Assembly (NCBI GenBank): GCA_021396245.1
Contig: WNYE01000054.1
Location: 229,059 to 293,058, forward strand
Direction: 5' to 3'
Origin: Sporothrix humicola
Taxonomy: Eukaryota > Ascomycota > Sordariomycetes > Ophiostomatales > Ophiostomataceae
DNA length: 64,000 nt
The position numbers and the translations under genes are program-made. The notes under the pieces are model-generated. The model did no database searches, had not been told where the DNA came from, and worked only from the letters and a program-made list of their open reading frames with translations. Positions within the stretch are counted from its first letter, which is position 1; every line of letters begins with the position of its first letter. This document shows positions 11,396 through 21,072 of this stretch, piece by piece.

Positions 11396-12843
11396 GTGTA
11401 GTACGACTTACCTGAGCCTGTTCAAGTCTGGAAGCCCGCAAATCGGCAAGAATCGAAGCCCGGGGTTCGTGCGTGTTGGTTAGACCGTGGATCGTGTCAA
11501 CTTGGCAATCCGTGATGGAGGTGTGGGAGCACTGGGATCTTTGAGAATGGGAATGGAAAGAACACGCAAGGAAGATGGGAAGGAAGAGGAGGGATTTTTA
11601 TCGGCCTCTCTTTCGCACTGCTTCCTTTTCTTCTTCCCCCTTTTCTGTGTTTGTGAGCGGCGGCGGCGGGCCTCAGTTTCAGCTGACTCCATTTTTTTTT
11701 CTTCAATTTTTGTGGTGACTGAGGGAGGAATATTGTTTATGATATATCACGATGTAAAAATAAAGAGGCCTGCTGAGGATTTTTTCCCCCCTGTTGTGAG
11801 ACTAGTCACATTTGCTGGTTGTTGTCACCTTTCGCCTACCTAATGAGGTCTGTCAAATGCGGTTCCAATACAATTTCTGTCCCCTGTCGTGGCGGACATT
11901 GCCCTGTGCGTGCTGCTGTGTGAGGTTTCAAAAGGATAAAAAAATATGAATAATGAAGAGAGAGAGAGGGGGGGGAGAGAGAGAAACCTGGTACATGAAG
12001 GATGGTAGAAGGGCAGAGAAGGACAGAGAAGGGCAGAGAAGACTTGCATTTGATTGAAGCTGAACCTTCTCAGAAAATGAGCGCATTGATCAATTCTGAC
12101 AAAAAGCACCCAAGACCGCTCATACGGCGGCGACCGCCGAAAGTGTCAAGCTTTTGTCATTTTGTTGAGAAAGAACCGGGTTCTATTGACCGCTTGGCCT
12201 CCATAGGCCTTACTCACCCCTTTTGAGCGCACGCCAACTGCCAGCGCCGCTTTTCTCTTTGAGTCGTGGCCTTTCCATCATCTCTTGTGAGTTTTGTTTC
12301 CACCATATGACGAAGACTGTAAGTTAAAGTCACCATTGGCCAAGAGCTGTATTGCAAGGCTTGAATATATCGCGTACTCCGAAAAAAGTGGCGTCTCTTC
12401 GTCCTTTAGTCTTTCAGTGTTTTGATTATTTGGTTTACTTTCTTGCGGCTCACCAGCAATGCCGGCCCTGTCCTTCGCTGCCCAACTCCCGTGTATCATT
12501 CAAACCCCAAACCCCAAACCCCAAACACCACCCCCCTTCCCCCCAAAAAAACTCCAACCCCGACATGTAAACGGAAAAGCGCCGCCAAGACGATCCGTGT
12601 CTTTTATCTGATTGGCCGGTTCCGACCTCACCTGGTAGCATTGCTGATTTCGACAACCACTGGGAGAGGGTGATATAATTTGATTCTTTTTTAAGTCCGT
12701 GGGATCTGAACTCTTCTCTGCATTTATTTTTTCCCCCCTTTTTTTTCTTTCCAAAGTCCCCCTCTCCATCCACCCCCCTCCCCAACAATTGGCATGCCAC
12801 GCTCCGCCTCCTCAGCACACTCAAAGCACAACCGTCGTCCGGA
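11396..12843. other. intergenic, no gene seen
   Basis: Contains a purine/pyrimidine-skewed stretch (11570-11700), a GA-rich run with G8 near 11958-11985, short TRF-like CCCCAAA repeats at about 12501-12527, and a CT-rich leader before the next gene. No coding region is supported. Confidence 0.55.
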
Positions 12844-15099
12844 ATGTTTGCCCGCCGCGAAAACGACAAGCCGCTGCACCTGGGCCTGACAGCCCACTGC
12901 GGGCTGTGCGGGACTGTCCTCAAAGTCGGCGAGGCCTGCACTGCGCTGCTGGGCGTCGACCATGCCTCGCGCTACCGCCGCCAGGTGCCGCCGTTTGCGT
13001 ACCCCAAGTACGGCTTCTTCCATGGGGAAGTGAGTGCCGGGCTTGACCCGGACGATGCCGCCAGGCTCAAGGTGGAAGGCAAAGAAAAACACGAGGCCGA
13101 GGCCGAGAACGCGGAGCCGATGCTGTGCCGCAACCCCGAGTGCACCAAGGGGACGGCGACGCTGGAGGCGTGCACTGTGCACGTCGACTGCCATGTTGTT
13201 TTTCGGAGGTACTGCGTCGGCGAGCGAAGCGAGGCCACAAACGAGCGAAGCGAGGACAACGATCTGTTGTGGGTGGCATCTGCCTGGCGCCGGCCGTGGC
13301 GGCAGGCGGCGTGGCTGTGGGTGGACGACGAGGACGAGGCGGACTGCCGGGGGATGGCGTGGGCGGGGGCTGTCACAGCAGATGCCGACAAGGGCGACGA
13401 CCTTGGGGCTCTCCTCCACCGCCTGCTCGACCTCCCGCCCGAGCTCGCGGATATGGTCCGCGACGAGTCGGCCGAGAGTCTTGTGTGGCGGTATGCTGCG
13501 GTGATTGAGCGGTGCCGGCCGCTGGCGGGGGAGGACAACACCCTCAAAAGCATGCCCCTCGCAAACATTGCTGCCTGGGAGCGGGGTAGGCCTCCGAGGA
13601 TGCGCGATGCTACTGACAGTCCTGTCGACCACCCTGTGCTTCGCCTCACGATCGACGCTCGGGGCCTGCGGTCTGTGGAAAGACTGGCGGCGCGTCCGCC
13701 GGCCACACACGACCGCCACACGCACCGCGAGGCCTTTGTCGTCGTCGACCAGTCGCACGTCGCGGGTGTGACGATGCATGTCAAGGTACATCACTTATTG
13801 AACATCACCCTTATTGAATATATGATACGACCACCGCTAACAACATAGTTTGGCCTCGCCCGGCTGGAACTCCCCCGCGGCACAAGAACAACGGCCCTGC
13901 CCATCTGGAACACGCCCACGCCGCCGAGCCTGTCGGCCGATTGCTGCTTCCTGTTCCACCACGAGCAGCCGCCGACGCGCTACCAGACGATCCCGCTGGA
14001 CCACGTGTACGGGCTGACGCTTCTGTTTGTGCACGGCAAGGCGATGAGTGTGCACGCGCACACGCCGCAGACGCCTGTTGCTCGACTCAACTTTTTGGTC
14101 CTCGACCCTGTCGACGTCGCCTGGGTGTACGTGCCGATTGCACGGTCGACGGGCGATCGTGTTGTTGCCGTCGGCGCCCGCCGGACGGTCGAGGATGTCC
14201 GGGCGGCGGACCAGGAGCTGGTTGAGATTGCGGAGCAAAATGCCGAGCAGGCTGCACAGGCGGCGCGCGAGAATGCCGAGCGGCTCGCTCGCGGGGAGGA
14301 GGAACTGGAAGAACTCGAGGGCGAAGAGGAGTGGAACAACATGTACCGCAACTACAATGTGGACTTTTTGTTCCGGCTCCGGCTGGCGGGCGACGTGTCG
14401 GTCGGGCCGATGCTGCAGGGCCCGCGCTTCGACACGACGCTGGCGACGAGCGCGCCGATCTCGCTGGTGGTGAGCCCGCACGAGAACCACATCCTGTCGG
14501 CGGTGGGCGCGTTCACCGAGGTCCCCAAACCGAGTCCGCTTCCGGACGTCGACCTCGACGTCCCGTTTGGCGACCTGCCCCTGCGCGAGGTTGCGCACGC
14601 CAACGACTACAGCTCGTTTCTGTCGACGGCCCCGCTCGACAAGCCGATCCGCAAGATCATTGTCTTCCAGGACGAGGTGCGCGGCTTCGACAAGGGTTTA
14701 CTGATAGAATACGCCGACGGCGGGCAGCGCGCGCTCGGCCAGTGCCGCGTCGGCATCGACCTCGAGACGGATTATGTGTCGCCAAAATGCCTGTGCATCA
14801 CGCGCAACAGCTACACGTACATGGTGCCCAAGCCGGCGGCGCGGCAGCCGAGCATGCAGCACTGGCAGGTGTTTTATGCGCATTGTACCGATGATATATG
14901 CGACGGCCACAGCCAGAAACACGATGACGAGCCCGGCATCTGGGAGTGTATCCCGGTCGGCGAGCCGGGCTGCGGCACGCTCGAGGTGTGGTTCTCGTCC
15001 AAGACGGGGCGCGTGTCCGTCTTCAACGACGACGACAAGCACAAGGCGTGGCGGAAGGAACGCAACGATGGGAGCTTCAGCCAGCACCACAGAAGGTGA
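12844..15099 (+). CDS. F-box-like fungal protein of unknown function
   Basis: A 730-residue protein from exons 12844-13785 and 13849-15099, with a 63-bp intron (GTACAT donor, GCTAAC branch, CATAG acceptor, phase 0). The N-terminus has paired cysteines (CGLCG; LCRNPECT; DCH) like a zinc-binding knuckle. It is followed by WRRPWR and LLDLPPELADMVRDES, an F-box-like LPxEL helix at about 195-215. The middle (IWNTPTPP, DHVYGLTLLFVHG, VARLN, VAWVYVPI) and the C-terminus (GTLEVWFSSKTGRVSVF) match a large uncharacterised family of filamentous fungi with the same order of blocks. An acidic coiled-coil (about 440-485, AEQAAQAARENAERL) is inserted. An F-box would recruit an SCF ubiquitin ligase, but that is inference. 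A duplicated GAGCGAAGCGAGG adds the GERSEATNERSED segment. An upstream ATG at 12793 is out of frame. Confidence 0.7.
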
Positions 15100-15256
15100 T
15101 GACGATGAGAGGGGGTGATGATTTTGTTATGATCATGAGATTTGTTTGGTTTTGTTTCATTTTGTTTCATTTTGTTGTATCTCGTTATATATGGTGGTTG
15201 AATTGGCGACTACCATTGTTCTTCATATATTTGCTTCACTTCGCGTCACCCAATCA

Positions 15257-17533
15257 CTACATGGAGTATTCGTAAAACGACGTATCGTAGACCAGCATGC
15301 CGTCGTCCACGGCGGCGGCTGCCATAAAGTCGTCCCAGTAGGTGTCCCATGCGATGTCGGTGCCCAATGCATTGGCATCCGCAATATTGACACTGTCGAC
15401 AGGGAAATCGTTTGGTATTGTTACTGCCGGCTGAGGAACAGGAATGCCCTGGCCGGCCTGAGCGGTCTCATTGTTGAGCTTGACGCCAATGGCAGCCTCC
15501 ACCGTCTGCCGAGTCACAGCCATAAGTTTGCTCAGAGGACCTGTCAGCTTGCCCCCGCGATGCTTGCCGACAATGGATGCGTGGTGCGTGTAGGAGGCCT
15601 CCATTGTTGGCCACGCTTCGTGCAGCAGCTGCACGTTTGGCGGCGTGGCCCGTCCACACAGATAGCACTCCGCCAGGGCCATGGCCAGGATGTGCCACCG
15701 CACGGTAATCGACCACCGGAATCCCTTGCCGCGCGGGTCTGTGTGCATCAGCACGGTTTTCTCGAGGACATGGGAGCAGGCCCGCAAAAGCCCCGGCCGC
15801 CCTTGTTTATTGTCGTCCGGCTGCAGCTTGTACAGGGCCGCCTTGGCGCCACTGACAAAGCACTGGGCACTGTGGAAGACGAGCCAGGCCAGCGGCGACT
15901 GCGACGGGTCGATGCCAAAGGAGCGGCTCATCAGGTCGTGGGTGAACTTGTCGAGGAGAACTTGGGCGTCTTCGGGATTGTTGACGTCAATGTTGCGGTC
16001 CGGCCTCGCCTCGGGCAGCGGCACAAAGTGGGACCACCGCCCAAACGCCTGGATGCGGTACTTGATGAGGGCGTACGTGTTGTCGGCGAGTCCCGTCCGC
16101 TCGGGCGGCGGCGTCGTCGTGTACAGGCCGTAGTCTCCGTCGCAAACATGCAGAGGCATGCGGTCGGGCTCGACACTCGCCTCTTCGGCCGTGATCAGCG
16201 GCTGCGACGTCATGTTGAACGACGTCTGCACATCCATGACGCAGATGGTCAGCCACAGGCTCTGGCGCATCTGCCGCACAAAAAAAGGCTCGCCGTTCTG
16301 CGGGGTGTTGGCGCCCATGGCCTTGGCGATGCGCACGGCGACGGCAATAAGCGTCCACACGGCGCGGCTGGGCTCTTCGACCTGGCGGCCCGACAGATAA
16401 ATGACAAACGCCTGGAGGACGCCCATGTCGCGCGTGGTCAGCACGCCAGCCTTTTCAATGGCTGCTTCACAGGCCTGGCGCGTGGCGGACAGCATGGCGG
16501 CCTTGTCTTGACCGAGAAGCTCGAGGCACTGGTCCTCCTCCAGGCTGTTGACGGCCATGTAGAGGACGGCCGTGTCGAGGGCTTCAACCGTCGGATGGCC
16601 TTCCGGGTAGCCCAGGTACGGCCGCTCTCCCATAATGTGGTCAACAAGCGTCGGCTTGTGCAAAATCTTGAGGATCGGGTCGACGTTCTCGATGTAAGTG
16701 TTGCACAGTATTTTGGCGACTGGTCGGTTCTGCAGGATGTAGGCGTGGCCGAGTGTCGGCTGGTAGGCGCTGCCAAATCCCATTCCCAACCCAAGAATTG
16801 AAATATCGCGAGGCCGGTCGTAGGATGCCTGCACTGAGACCTCGGCGTGAGTCTGAGCCGTGTCGTCTTCTGCCTCGTCGGGACTCGATTGAACAGCCTC
16901 TCTCAGGTCGCTCACTGCTTCGGTCAGGTCGGCCCAGAAATGGCCTGGATGCTGCATCGCCGACAGATAGGCGGTGGTGTCGCCATTCGTAGCGGGACTG
17001 GTGTCGGGGTTCGTCGAGTCGGTGTTGACACCGCTGACAGCAACGCCGGCATCAACGTTGCCTCTCGCCGAGCGTGTCGCTTTCGCTCTTGCCGTTGTCT
17101 GGGATGGCACCGGCGCCGGCGCGATCGCTATCGGCACCGGCTGCCTGGCGCGCTGGATAATCGCCTCTAGCCGTCGCACCCGTCCTCGCAGACCGTCGTT
17201 TGCGTCACTTTTTGCATTCGCCTCCCCCGTCGCCCGCGGCGCATGCCGGCCCCTAGCCCGGCGCATGCGGTGCACCGGCACGCACACATCCTTGGTCGCC
17301 ACGCACGCCGAGCACGGCTGCTTCTTGTCGCACTTGACCTTGCGCGCGCGGCACGTCTCGCAGCTGAGCTGCGGCACAAGCGTGTACTGCGCTGTGATGG
17401 AGGCGGGGCTGCGATTCTGGGCCTGTGTCTGAGTCTCAGTCTGAGTCTCAATCTGGACTGGAGCACTCCGAGTAGGCAGTGGCCCAGACACCGATGCGTC
17501 CATCGTCGGCGTCGGCGTTTGAGGCGCCGTCAT
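15257..17533 (-). CDS. Zn2Cys6 transcription factor
   Basis: A single-exon 758-residue regulator. The zinc cluster is at residues 58-84 (C58, C61, C68, C74, C77, C84; C-x2-C-x6-C-x5-C-x2-C-x6-C), followed by a basic linker and a short coiled-coil (LRGRVRRLEAIIQRA). The central and C-terminal region carries the fungal-specific transcription factor domain, recognisable at MRQSLWLTICVMDVQTSFN and nearby helices. The factor is expected to bind CGG half-sites as a dimer in the nucleus. The ATG at 17533 is used; an in-frame second Met lies at codon 11. It is transcribed away from an FAD monooxygenase across a 528-bp shared promoter, which suggests that it controls that enzyme. The end of the C2 family gene upstream is only 157 bp away, tail to tail. 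Confidence 0.92.
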   Translation of the reverse strand: MTAPQTPTPTMDASVSGPLPTRSAPVQIETQTETQTQAQNRSPASITAQYTLVPQLSCETCRARKVKCDKKQPCSACVATKDVCVPVHRMRRARGRHAPRATGEANAKSDANDGLRGRVRRLEAIIQRARQPVPIAIAPAPVPSQTTARAKATRSARGNVDAGVAVSGVNTDSTNPDTSPATNGDTTAYLSAMQHPGHFWADLTEAVSDLREAVQSSPDEAEDDTAQTHAEVSVQASYDRPRDISILGLGMGFGSAYQPTLGHAYILQNRPVAKILCNTYIENVDPILKILHKPTLVDHIMGERPYLGYPEGHPTVEALDTAVLYMAVNSLEEDQCLELLGQDKAAMLSATRQACEAAIEKAGVLTTRDMGVLQAFVIYLSGRQVEEPSRAVWTLIAVAVRIAKAMGANTPQNGEPFFVRQMRQSLWLTICVMDVQTSFNMTSQPLITAEEASVEPDRMPLHVCDGDYGLYTTTPPPERTGLADNTYALIKYRIQAFGRWSHFVPLPEARPDRNIDVNNPEDAQVLLDKFTHDLMSRSFGIDPSQSPLAWLVFHSAQCFVSGAKAALYKLQPDDNKQGRPGLLRACSHVLEKTVLMHTDPRGKGFRWSITVRWHILAMALAECYLCGRATPPNVQLLHEAWPTMEASYTHHASIVGKHRGGKLTGPLSKLMAVTRQTVEAAIGVKLNNETAQAGQGIPVPQPAVTIPNDFPVDSVNIADANALGTDIAWDTYWDDFMAAAAVDDGMLVYDTSFYEYSM

Positions 17534-18061
17534 GCAGAGCACTCTTTTTTTGTGGCTTTTGAGTTTGTTTGCGAATGGCTAAATCGCGGTTTGACTTGGC
17601 TTGGTGGGCCGAGAAAAGGAAATATTGTGGACGATAAGAAAAGAGGAAGAATCAATCGCAAACCGTCAAACTGCGTCTGTTGTGGAAAGAGACAAAAACG
17701 GCAGGAGCCAAAATCCGAAAAGGCAAGTCACAAACGACGAGGACCCACAAGACCCCAAACTCCCATGCAAAACCCTAAATCAACCTCCAATCGACACACC
17801 CCTGTCGAAAACAACACACTTGATTGGTCAGCCCGGGCTTTGAGGTCATTACGGCACATCCACAGTCGTGTAAGACGAAGCTTGTGCTGGCGCATCTTCC
17901 GTCCGATTGGAATCAGAAGCTTGAGCTCAAGGTTTCATTTTTATTCTTCTTCTCGTATTTAAGCTGATTGCCAAAGACATTCTTTTGTTTGGATGATAAT
18001 TAGACAGGATTTATTTTGTCTTGTATTTTTTTTTCTTTCGTTTTCGCTCATCTCCCCAGAC
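17534..18061. promoter_or_regulatory. shared divergent promoter
   Basis: This 528-bp stretch is the only upstream sequence for both the Zn2Cys6 factor (minus) and the FAD monooxygenase (plus). It is A-rich on the left and becomes pyrimidine-rich before the monooxygenase ATG. An ATG at 17993 is in frame with the monooxygenase and would add 23 mostly hydrophobic residues. No CGG-N-CCG palindrome was found with confidence. Confidence 0.6.
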
Positions 18062-19387
18062 ATGCCCCTCGATATTTTGATTGTCGGCTGCAGCATCGCC
18101 GGCCCCGCGCTGGCCAGCTTCTTGCAGCTGGCACCTTTTCCGCCAGGCCAACGACCACACATGACTGTCTTGGAGCGAGCGCCGGTGATCCGCAACCAGG
18201 GCCAGAATGTCGACATTCGCGGGATTGGGGCGCCCCTCCTCCAAAAACTCGGCATCCTCAAAGCCGTCAAGGAGTCCACGACGGGCGAGGCCGGCACGCA
18301 ATGGGTGACGTCTGCAGGCCAAGTCTGGGCCGAGATGGGCAGCGCCAGCGACGGCGACACGAAGCGGCACAACCCGACGAGCGACATTGAGATTCAGCGG
18401 GGCAGGCTCTCTGAGATCCTGTACAGGCGCAGCTTGACAATCACCGACGAACACGAAAACGGAAAAGAAAACGCCGTCGAGTACATTTTCGGCGACCATC
18501 TCGACGGCATCGAGCAGGACCACACGGCCAATGTGGTCAGGGTACATTTTGCAAAGAGTGGCAAGAGCCGCACATTTCATCTGGTTGTCGGCGCCGACGG
18601 GCTGCAGAGCACGACCCGGAGCATGGTCTGGGGCCGGGACCACGAGGCCCAGTGCGTCCACACCTTGGACATGTATGCCGCCTTTTTCAGCATGCCTCGC
18701 GACGAGAGCCAGGGCGACGGCGAGTTTCGGCGGTGCTTCCATACACACGGACGCCGGTACCTGTCCATCCGGCCAGACCAGCAAAACGGACGCTCGACGG
18801 CACTCTTGACCATTGTCAACTACAAGGATGCCCGCCTCAAAGAAGCTGCACTCGTCCACGGCAAGGCTGCAACAGCCACACAAAAGGAACTCATCCGAGA
18901 ATATTTTGCCGACGCAGGCTGGCAAGCTCCTCGTCTTGTCAAGGAGATGATGGACACGGACGACTTTTACTACTCCATGGTGGCCCAGGTCAAGATGGAG
19001 TCGTGGCACCGTGGACGGGTCGTTCTTCTTGGAGACGCCGCCCATTGTGCGTCCCATTTGTCGGGCATGGGCACCACACTGGCCATCCTGGGTGCATATA
19101 CTCTCGCCAGCTCACTGGCAAAATATCCAGACAACATCAATACTGCCCTTTGCTCTTATGAGACAGAGATGCGTCCACACGTCGACAAGGCCCAGAAGTT
19201 GATGCCCGGCATGCTGCGCATCTTGTCACCAGAGACTGCTTGGGGCGTCTGGCTCGTCGACACAATCATCCAATATCTGTCGATATCACGCATATTCTCG
19301 CTGTTATTATACTTCAAGGGGCCCGATACGGAGCCAGAGAGTCTAGGCGACGATGGGTTTTCTGAAGCCCCAGAGTATGAGGAGTAA
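18062..19387 (+). CDS. FAD-dependent monooxygenase
   Basis: A single-exon 442-residue flavin monooxygenase of the PHBH/TetX-like class, which uses NAD(P)H and O2 to hydroxylate an aromatic or polyketide-like substrate. The N-terminal Rossmann motif is ILIVGCSIAGPALA (residues 4-17, GxSxAG), with the ribose-binding acidic region at VLERAP. The DG motif is LVVGADGLQSTTR, and the FAD phosphate/ribose motif is RVVLLGDAAHCASHLSGMGT with the following helix. The C-terminus (about 400-430) has a hydrophobic stretch that could be membrane-associated. The ATG at 18062 puts the Rossmann strand at the usual distance; the upstream in-frame ATG at 17993 probably lies in the 5' leader. It is divergent from the Zn2Cys6 regulator. 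Substrate is unknown; no polyketide or peptide synthase cluster adjoins it. Confidence 0.92.
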   Translation: MPLDILIVGCSIAGPALASFLQLAPFPPGQRPHMTVLERAPVIRNQGQNVDIRGIGAPLLQKLGILKAVKESTTGEAGTQWVTSAGQVWAEMGSASDGDTKRHNPTSDIEIQRGRLSEILYRRSLTITDEHENGKENAVEYIFGDHLDGIEQDHTANVVRVHFAKSGKSRTFHLVVGADGLQSTTRSMVWGRDHEAQCVHTLDMYAAFFSMPRDESQGDGEFRRCFHTHGRRYLSIRPDQQNGRSTALLTIVNYKDARLKEAALVHGKAATATQKELIREYFADAGWQAPRLVKEMMDTDDFYYSMVAQVKMESWHRGRVVLLGDAAHCASHLSGMGTTLAILGAYTLASSLAKYPDNINTALCSYETEMRPHVDKAQKLMPGMLRILSPETAWGVWLVDTIIQYLSISRIFSLLLYFKGPDTEPESLGDDGFSEAPEYEE

Positions 19388-19874
19388 TGACTTTCATCTA
19401 TGCCGATCGTTTGATACATTATCCTTTTCGTCGTGTGCATCACCACTCCATCGTATTGTACCATAGTTGTAGTATAGTTTACTAATAGAACTCACCTTAC
19501 TAAAGAACTGTGCGCAACACACATAGTAGTCTGTTCATGACATAATATTAGATGAAAAAGGAGCAGTGTGGTTCTCTAGCTTAAACAGTCTTGTCCTATG
19601 ATATAAGGCTACCAGGCTGATTAGTGGCCTTGTTTTCTTTCGCTATCGACTTATACTAGTGGTTTAGTACAGAATTCACACACAAAAAACAAAAAAAAGA
19701 CAGCAGTTTAATATTTAACCTCCACGGAACTTTTAGTCTACAACTTATCCACAACACAAAACAAACAACACCTCCACCACCCCGGATATCATCTCCACTT
19801 TTATCTATCTCATCGAAATCGTATCCATTTCGTCATATTCTTCATATCCTTCATTCCTTAATATTACCCACACG
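19388..19874. other. intergenic, AT-rich
   Basis: AT-rich sequence with an A-rich patch (19681-19700) and a CT/CA-rich leader (19740-19870) before the next ATG. No gene is seen. Confidence 0.6.
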
Positions 19875-20453
19875 ATGCCATCACCAACTGTATCAAGGGC
19901 ACCACCGATCATGCGGCTGGTGGCCCACTGCGTTGTCGACTTTGAGGTCTTGTTGGCCATCTTGGACGGCGGCTTCGACCACGAACGGCACCCATATATC
20001 TCTTTCAAGTTTGTCGATGACCAGCTGCTCCGTCTGCACCGGTGGGCCAAGGAGACCGGTGTCTACCGGCTAGCGCCGCGGCACTCGCTCGATGCGCACC
20101 TGCGCCGCCAGGCGGGCGTGGCATTCAAGATCTACAAGCTGCTCCGGACCATTCGTGCCAAGCTACAAAATGCGGCGGGGATCATAAAGGGCGAGGTCGT
20201 GCCGTGGGACGAGGAGGACGACTACCGCAACAGCGATCGCTATCGCAACCGCCCTTCCTTCTCCTCGAGCGCCCGGTGCGCCGTCGAACGGCCAAAAACA
20301 GAGATGCACGAGAACATGATTGTGGTCAAGCATTCGCTAAACGCCCTCATGTGCTTCATCAAGCTCCACCAGCTCGGCTACCGTGCCGACAGAGGAGTAG
20401 CTCACGTTTACGACGTCGACAGCGACAGCGACAGCGATAGCGACAGCAACTAG
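19875..20453 (+). CDS. stand-alone fungal helical N-terminal-domain protein
   Basis: An intact single-exon protein of 192 residues. It consists almost only of a helical domain: FEVLLAI, a DDQLLRLHRWAKETG helix, SLDAHLRRQ, a helix IYKLLRTIRAKLQNAAGII and VVPWDEEDD. A second helical block (MIVVKHSLNALMCFIKLHQLGY) and an Asp-Ser tail (DSDSDSDSDSN) follow. The block order resembles the N-terminal domains that precede ankyrin, zinc-finger or STAND modules in Sordariomycete proteins (HeLo-like in style, not proven). Here the domain stands alone, so it could act as an adaptor or be a truncated member. A frameshifted paralogue lies at 3615-4485 on the other strand. The end is natural: a stop follows the Asp-Ser repeat and no downstream exon with a partner domain was found. 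Confidence 0.7.
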   Translation: MPSPTVSRAPPIMRLVAHCVVDFEVLLAILDGGFDHERHPYISFKFVDDQLLRLHRWAKETGVYRLAPRHSLDAHLRRQAGVAFKIYKLLRTIRAKLQNAAGIIKGEVVPWDEEDDYRNSDRYRNRPSFSSSARCAVERPKTEMHENMIVVKHSLNALMCFIKLHQLGYRADRGVAHVYDVDSDSDSDSDSN

Positions 20454-20823
20454 ATGCACTGCCGTTGGTTCCCACTGGCGATGCGTGAGAAGGGTACGGA
20501 CGAAGGGTGGACGATACATAATCGCCACGAGGGTTTTAACGGCAGTGATTTTGTTGTTCGGAGCAGTCACTCGATATCGATGAGGCAGATCAGATTATCA
20601 TGGGTTCACTGTTGATTATTCAGACGGGTCAAGGTTGCAATGTGTTTTCTGGTATTTTTTTTTATTGTTTTTGGTTTTTCTATGATACCCCAGTTTCTAT
20701 CAGACCCGCCAGCGGGCTTCTCAAATGTTTCAACAAAAAGATTCTAGAATGAAAGTTGTATTGCACTCAGACCACTCTACTCACGGTTTAAGCATACAGG
20801 ATGTGTATACATGGCTGTATGCT
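20454..20823. other. intergenic, no gene seen
   Basis: 3' flanks of the helical-domain gene and the first small Cys-rich gene, which point at each other. A T-rich run lies at 20654-20680. Confidence 0.6.
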
Positions 20824-21072
20824 TTAGTGGAGGATGCGGTCCGTATGGAAAAGGTGGACAAGCGCCCGCATTTGGACCGAGCGCCAGTTCGGGTCCCGCT
20901 GGCAGTTCGGGCACTTCTTCTCCAGCGTCTTGTGGGCAAAGAGCGTCTCCTTGTTCTCGCAGGCGCCCGTCATGCCCTGCTGGACGTGCTGCTGACAGGC
21001 CACGTACGACTGCTGCAGCTTGCTGATGCAGCGGCAGCTGAAGTAGGTGGTGGTGTACGTGTGCTTGCACAT
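20824..21072 (-). CDS. small Cys-rich protein A (tandem family)
   Basis: An 82-residue protein starting MCKHTYTTTY and carrying eight Cys plus a few His, including YFSCRC, a lone C near 27, GAC near 38 and a late C-x2-C (KKCPNCQRD). With its two neighbours it shares the MC(K/N) start, an early Tyr-rich strand followed by Cys, a middle Cys and the terminal C-x2-C, so the three are divergent tandem paralogues. Spacing of Cys/His resembles small fungal zinc-binding proteins rather than secreted effectors; no signal peptide is present. The ATG at 21072 matches the shared family start. An unusual cluster of TGAACA/TGTTCA elements lies 204-381 bp upstream. Function is unknown. Confidence 0.65.
   Translation of the reverse strand: MCKHTYTTTYFSCRCISKLQQSYVACQQHVQQGMTGACENKETLFAHKTLEKKCPNCQRDPNWRSVQMRALVHLFHTDRILH

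Noticed and set aside
12501..12527. CCCCAAA repeats as a telomere-like tract
   Set aside because: Only three to four units, internal, and not the TTAGGG repeat of filamentous ascomycetes.
15146..16801. 551-codon plus-strand open frame
   Set aside because: Antisense to the Zn2Cys6 factor.
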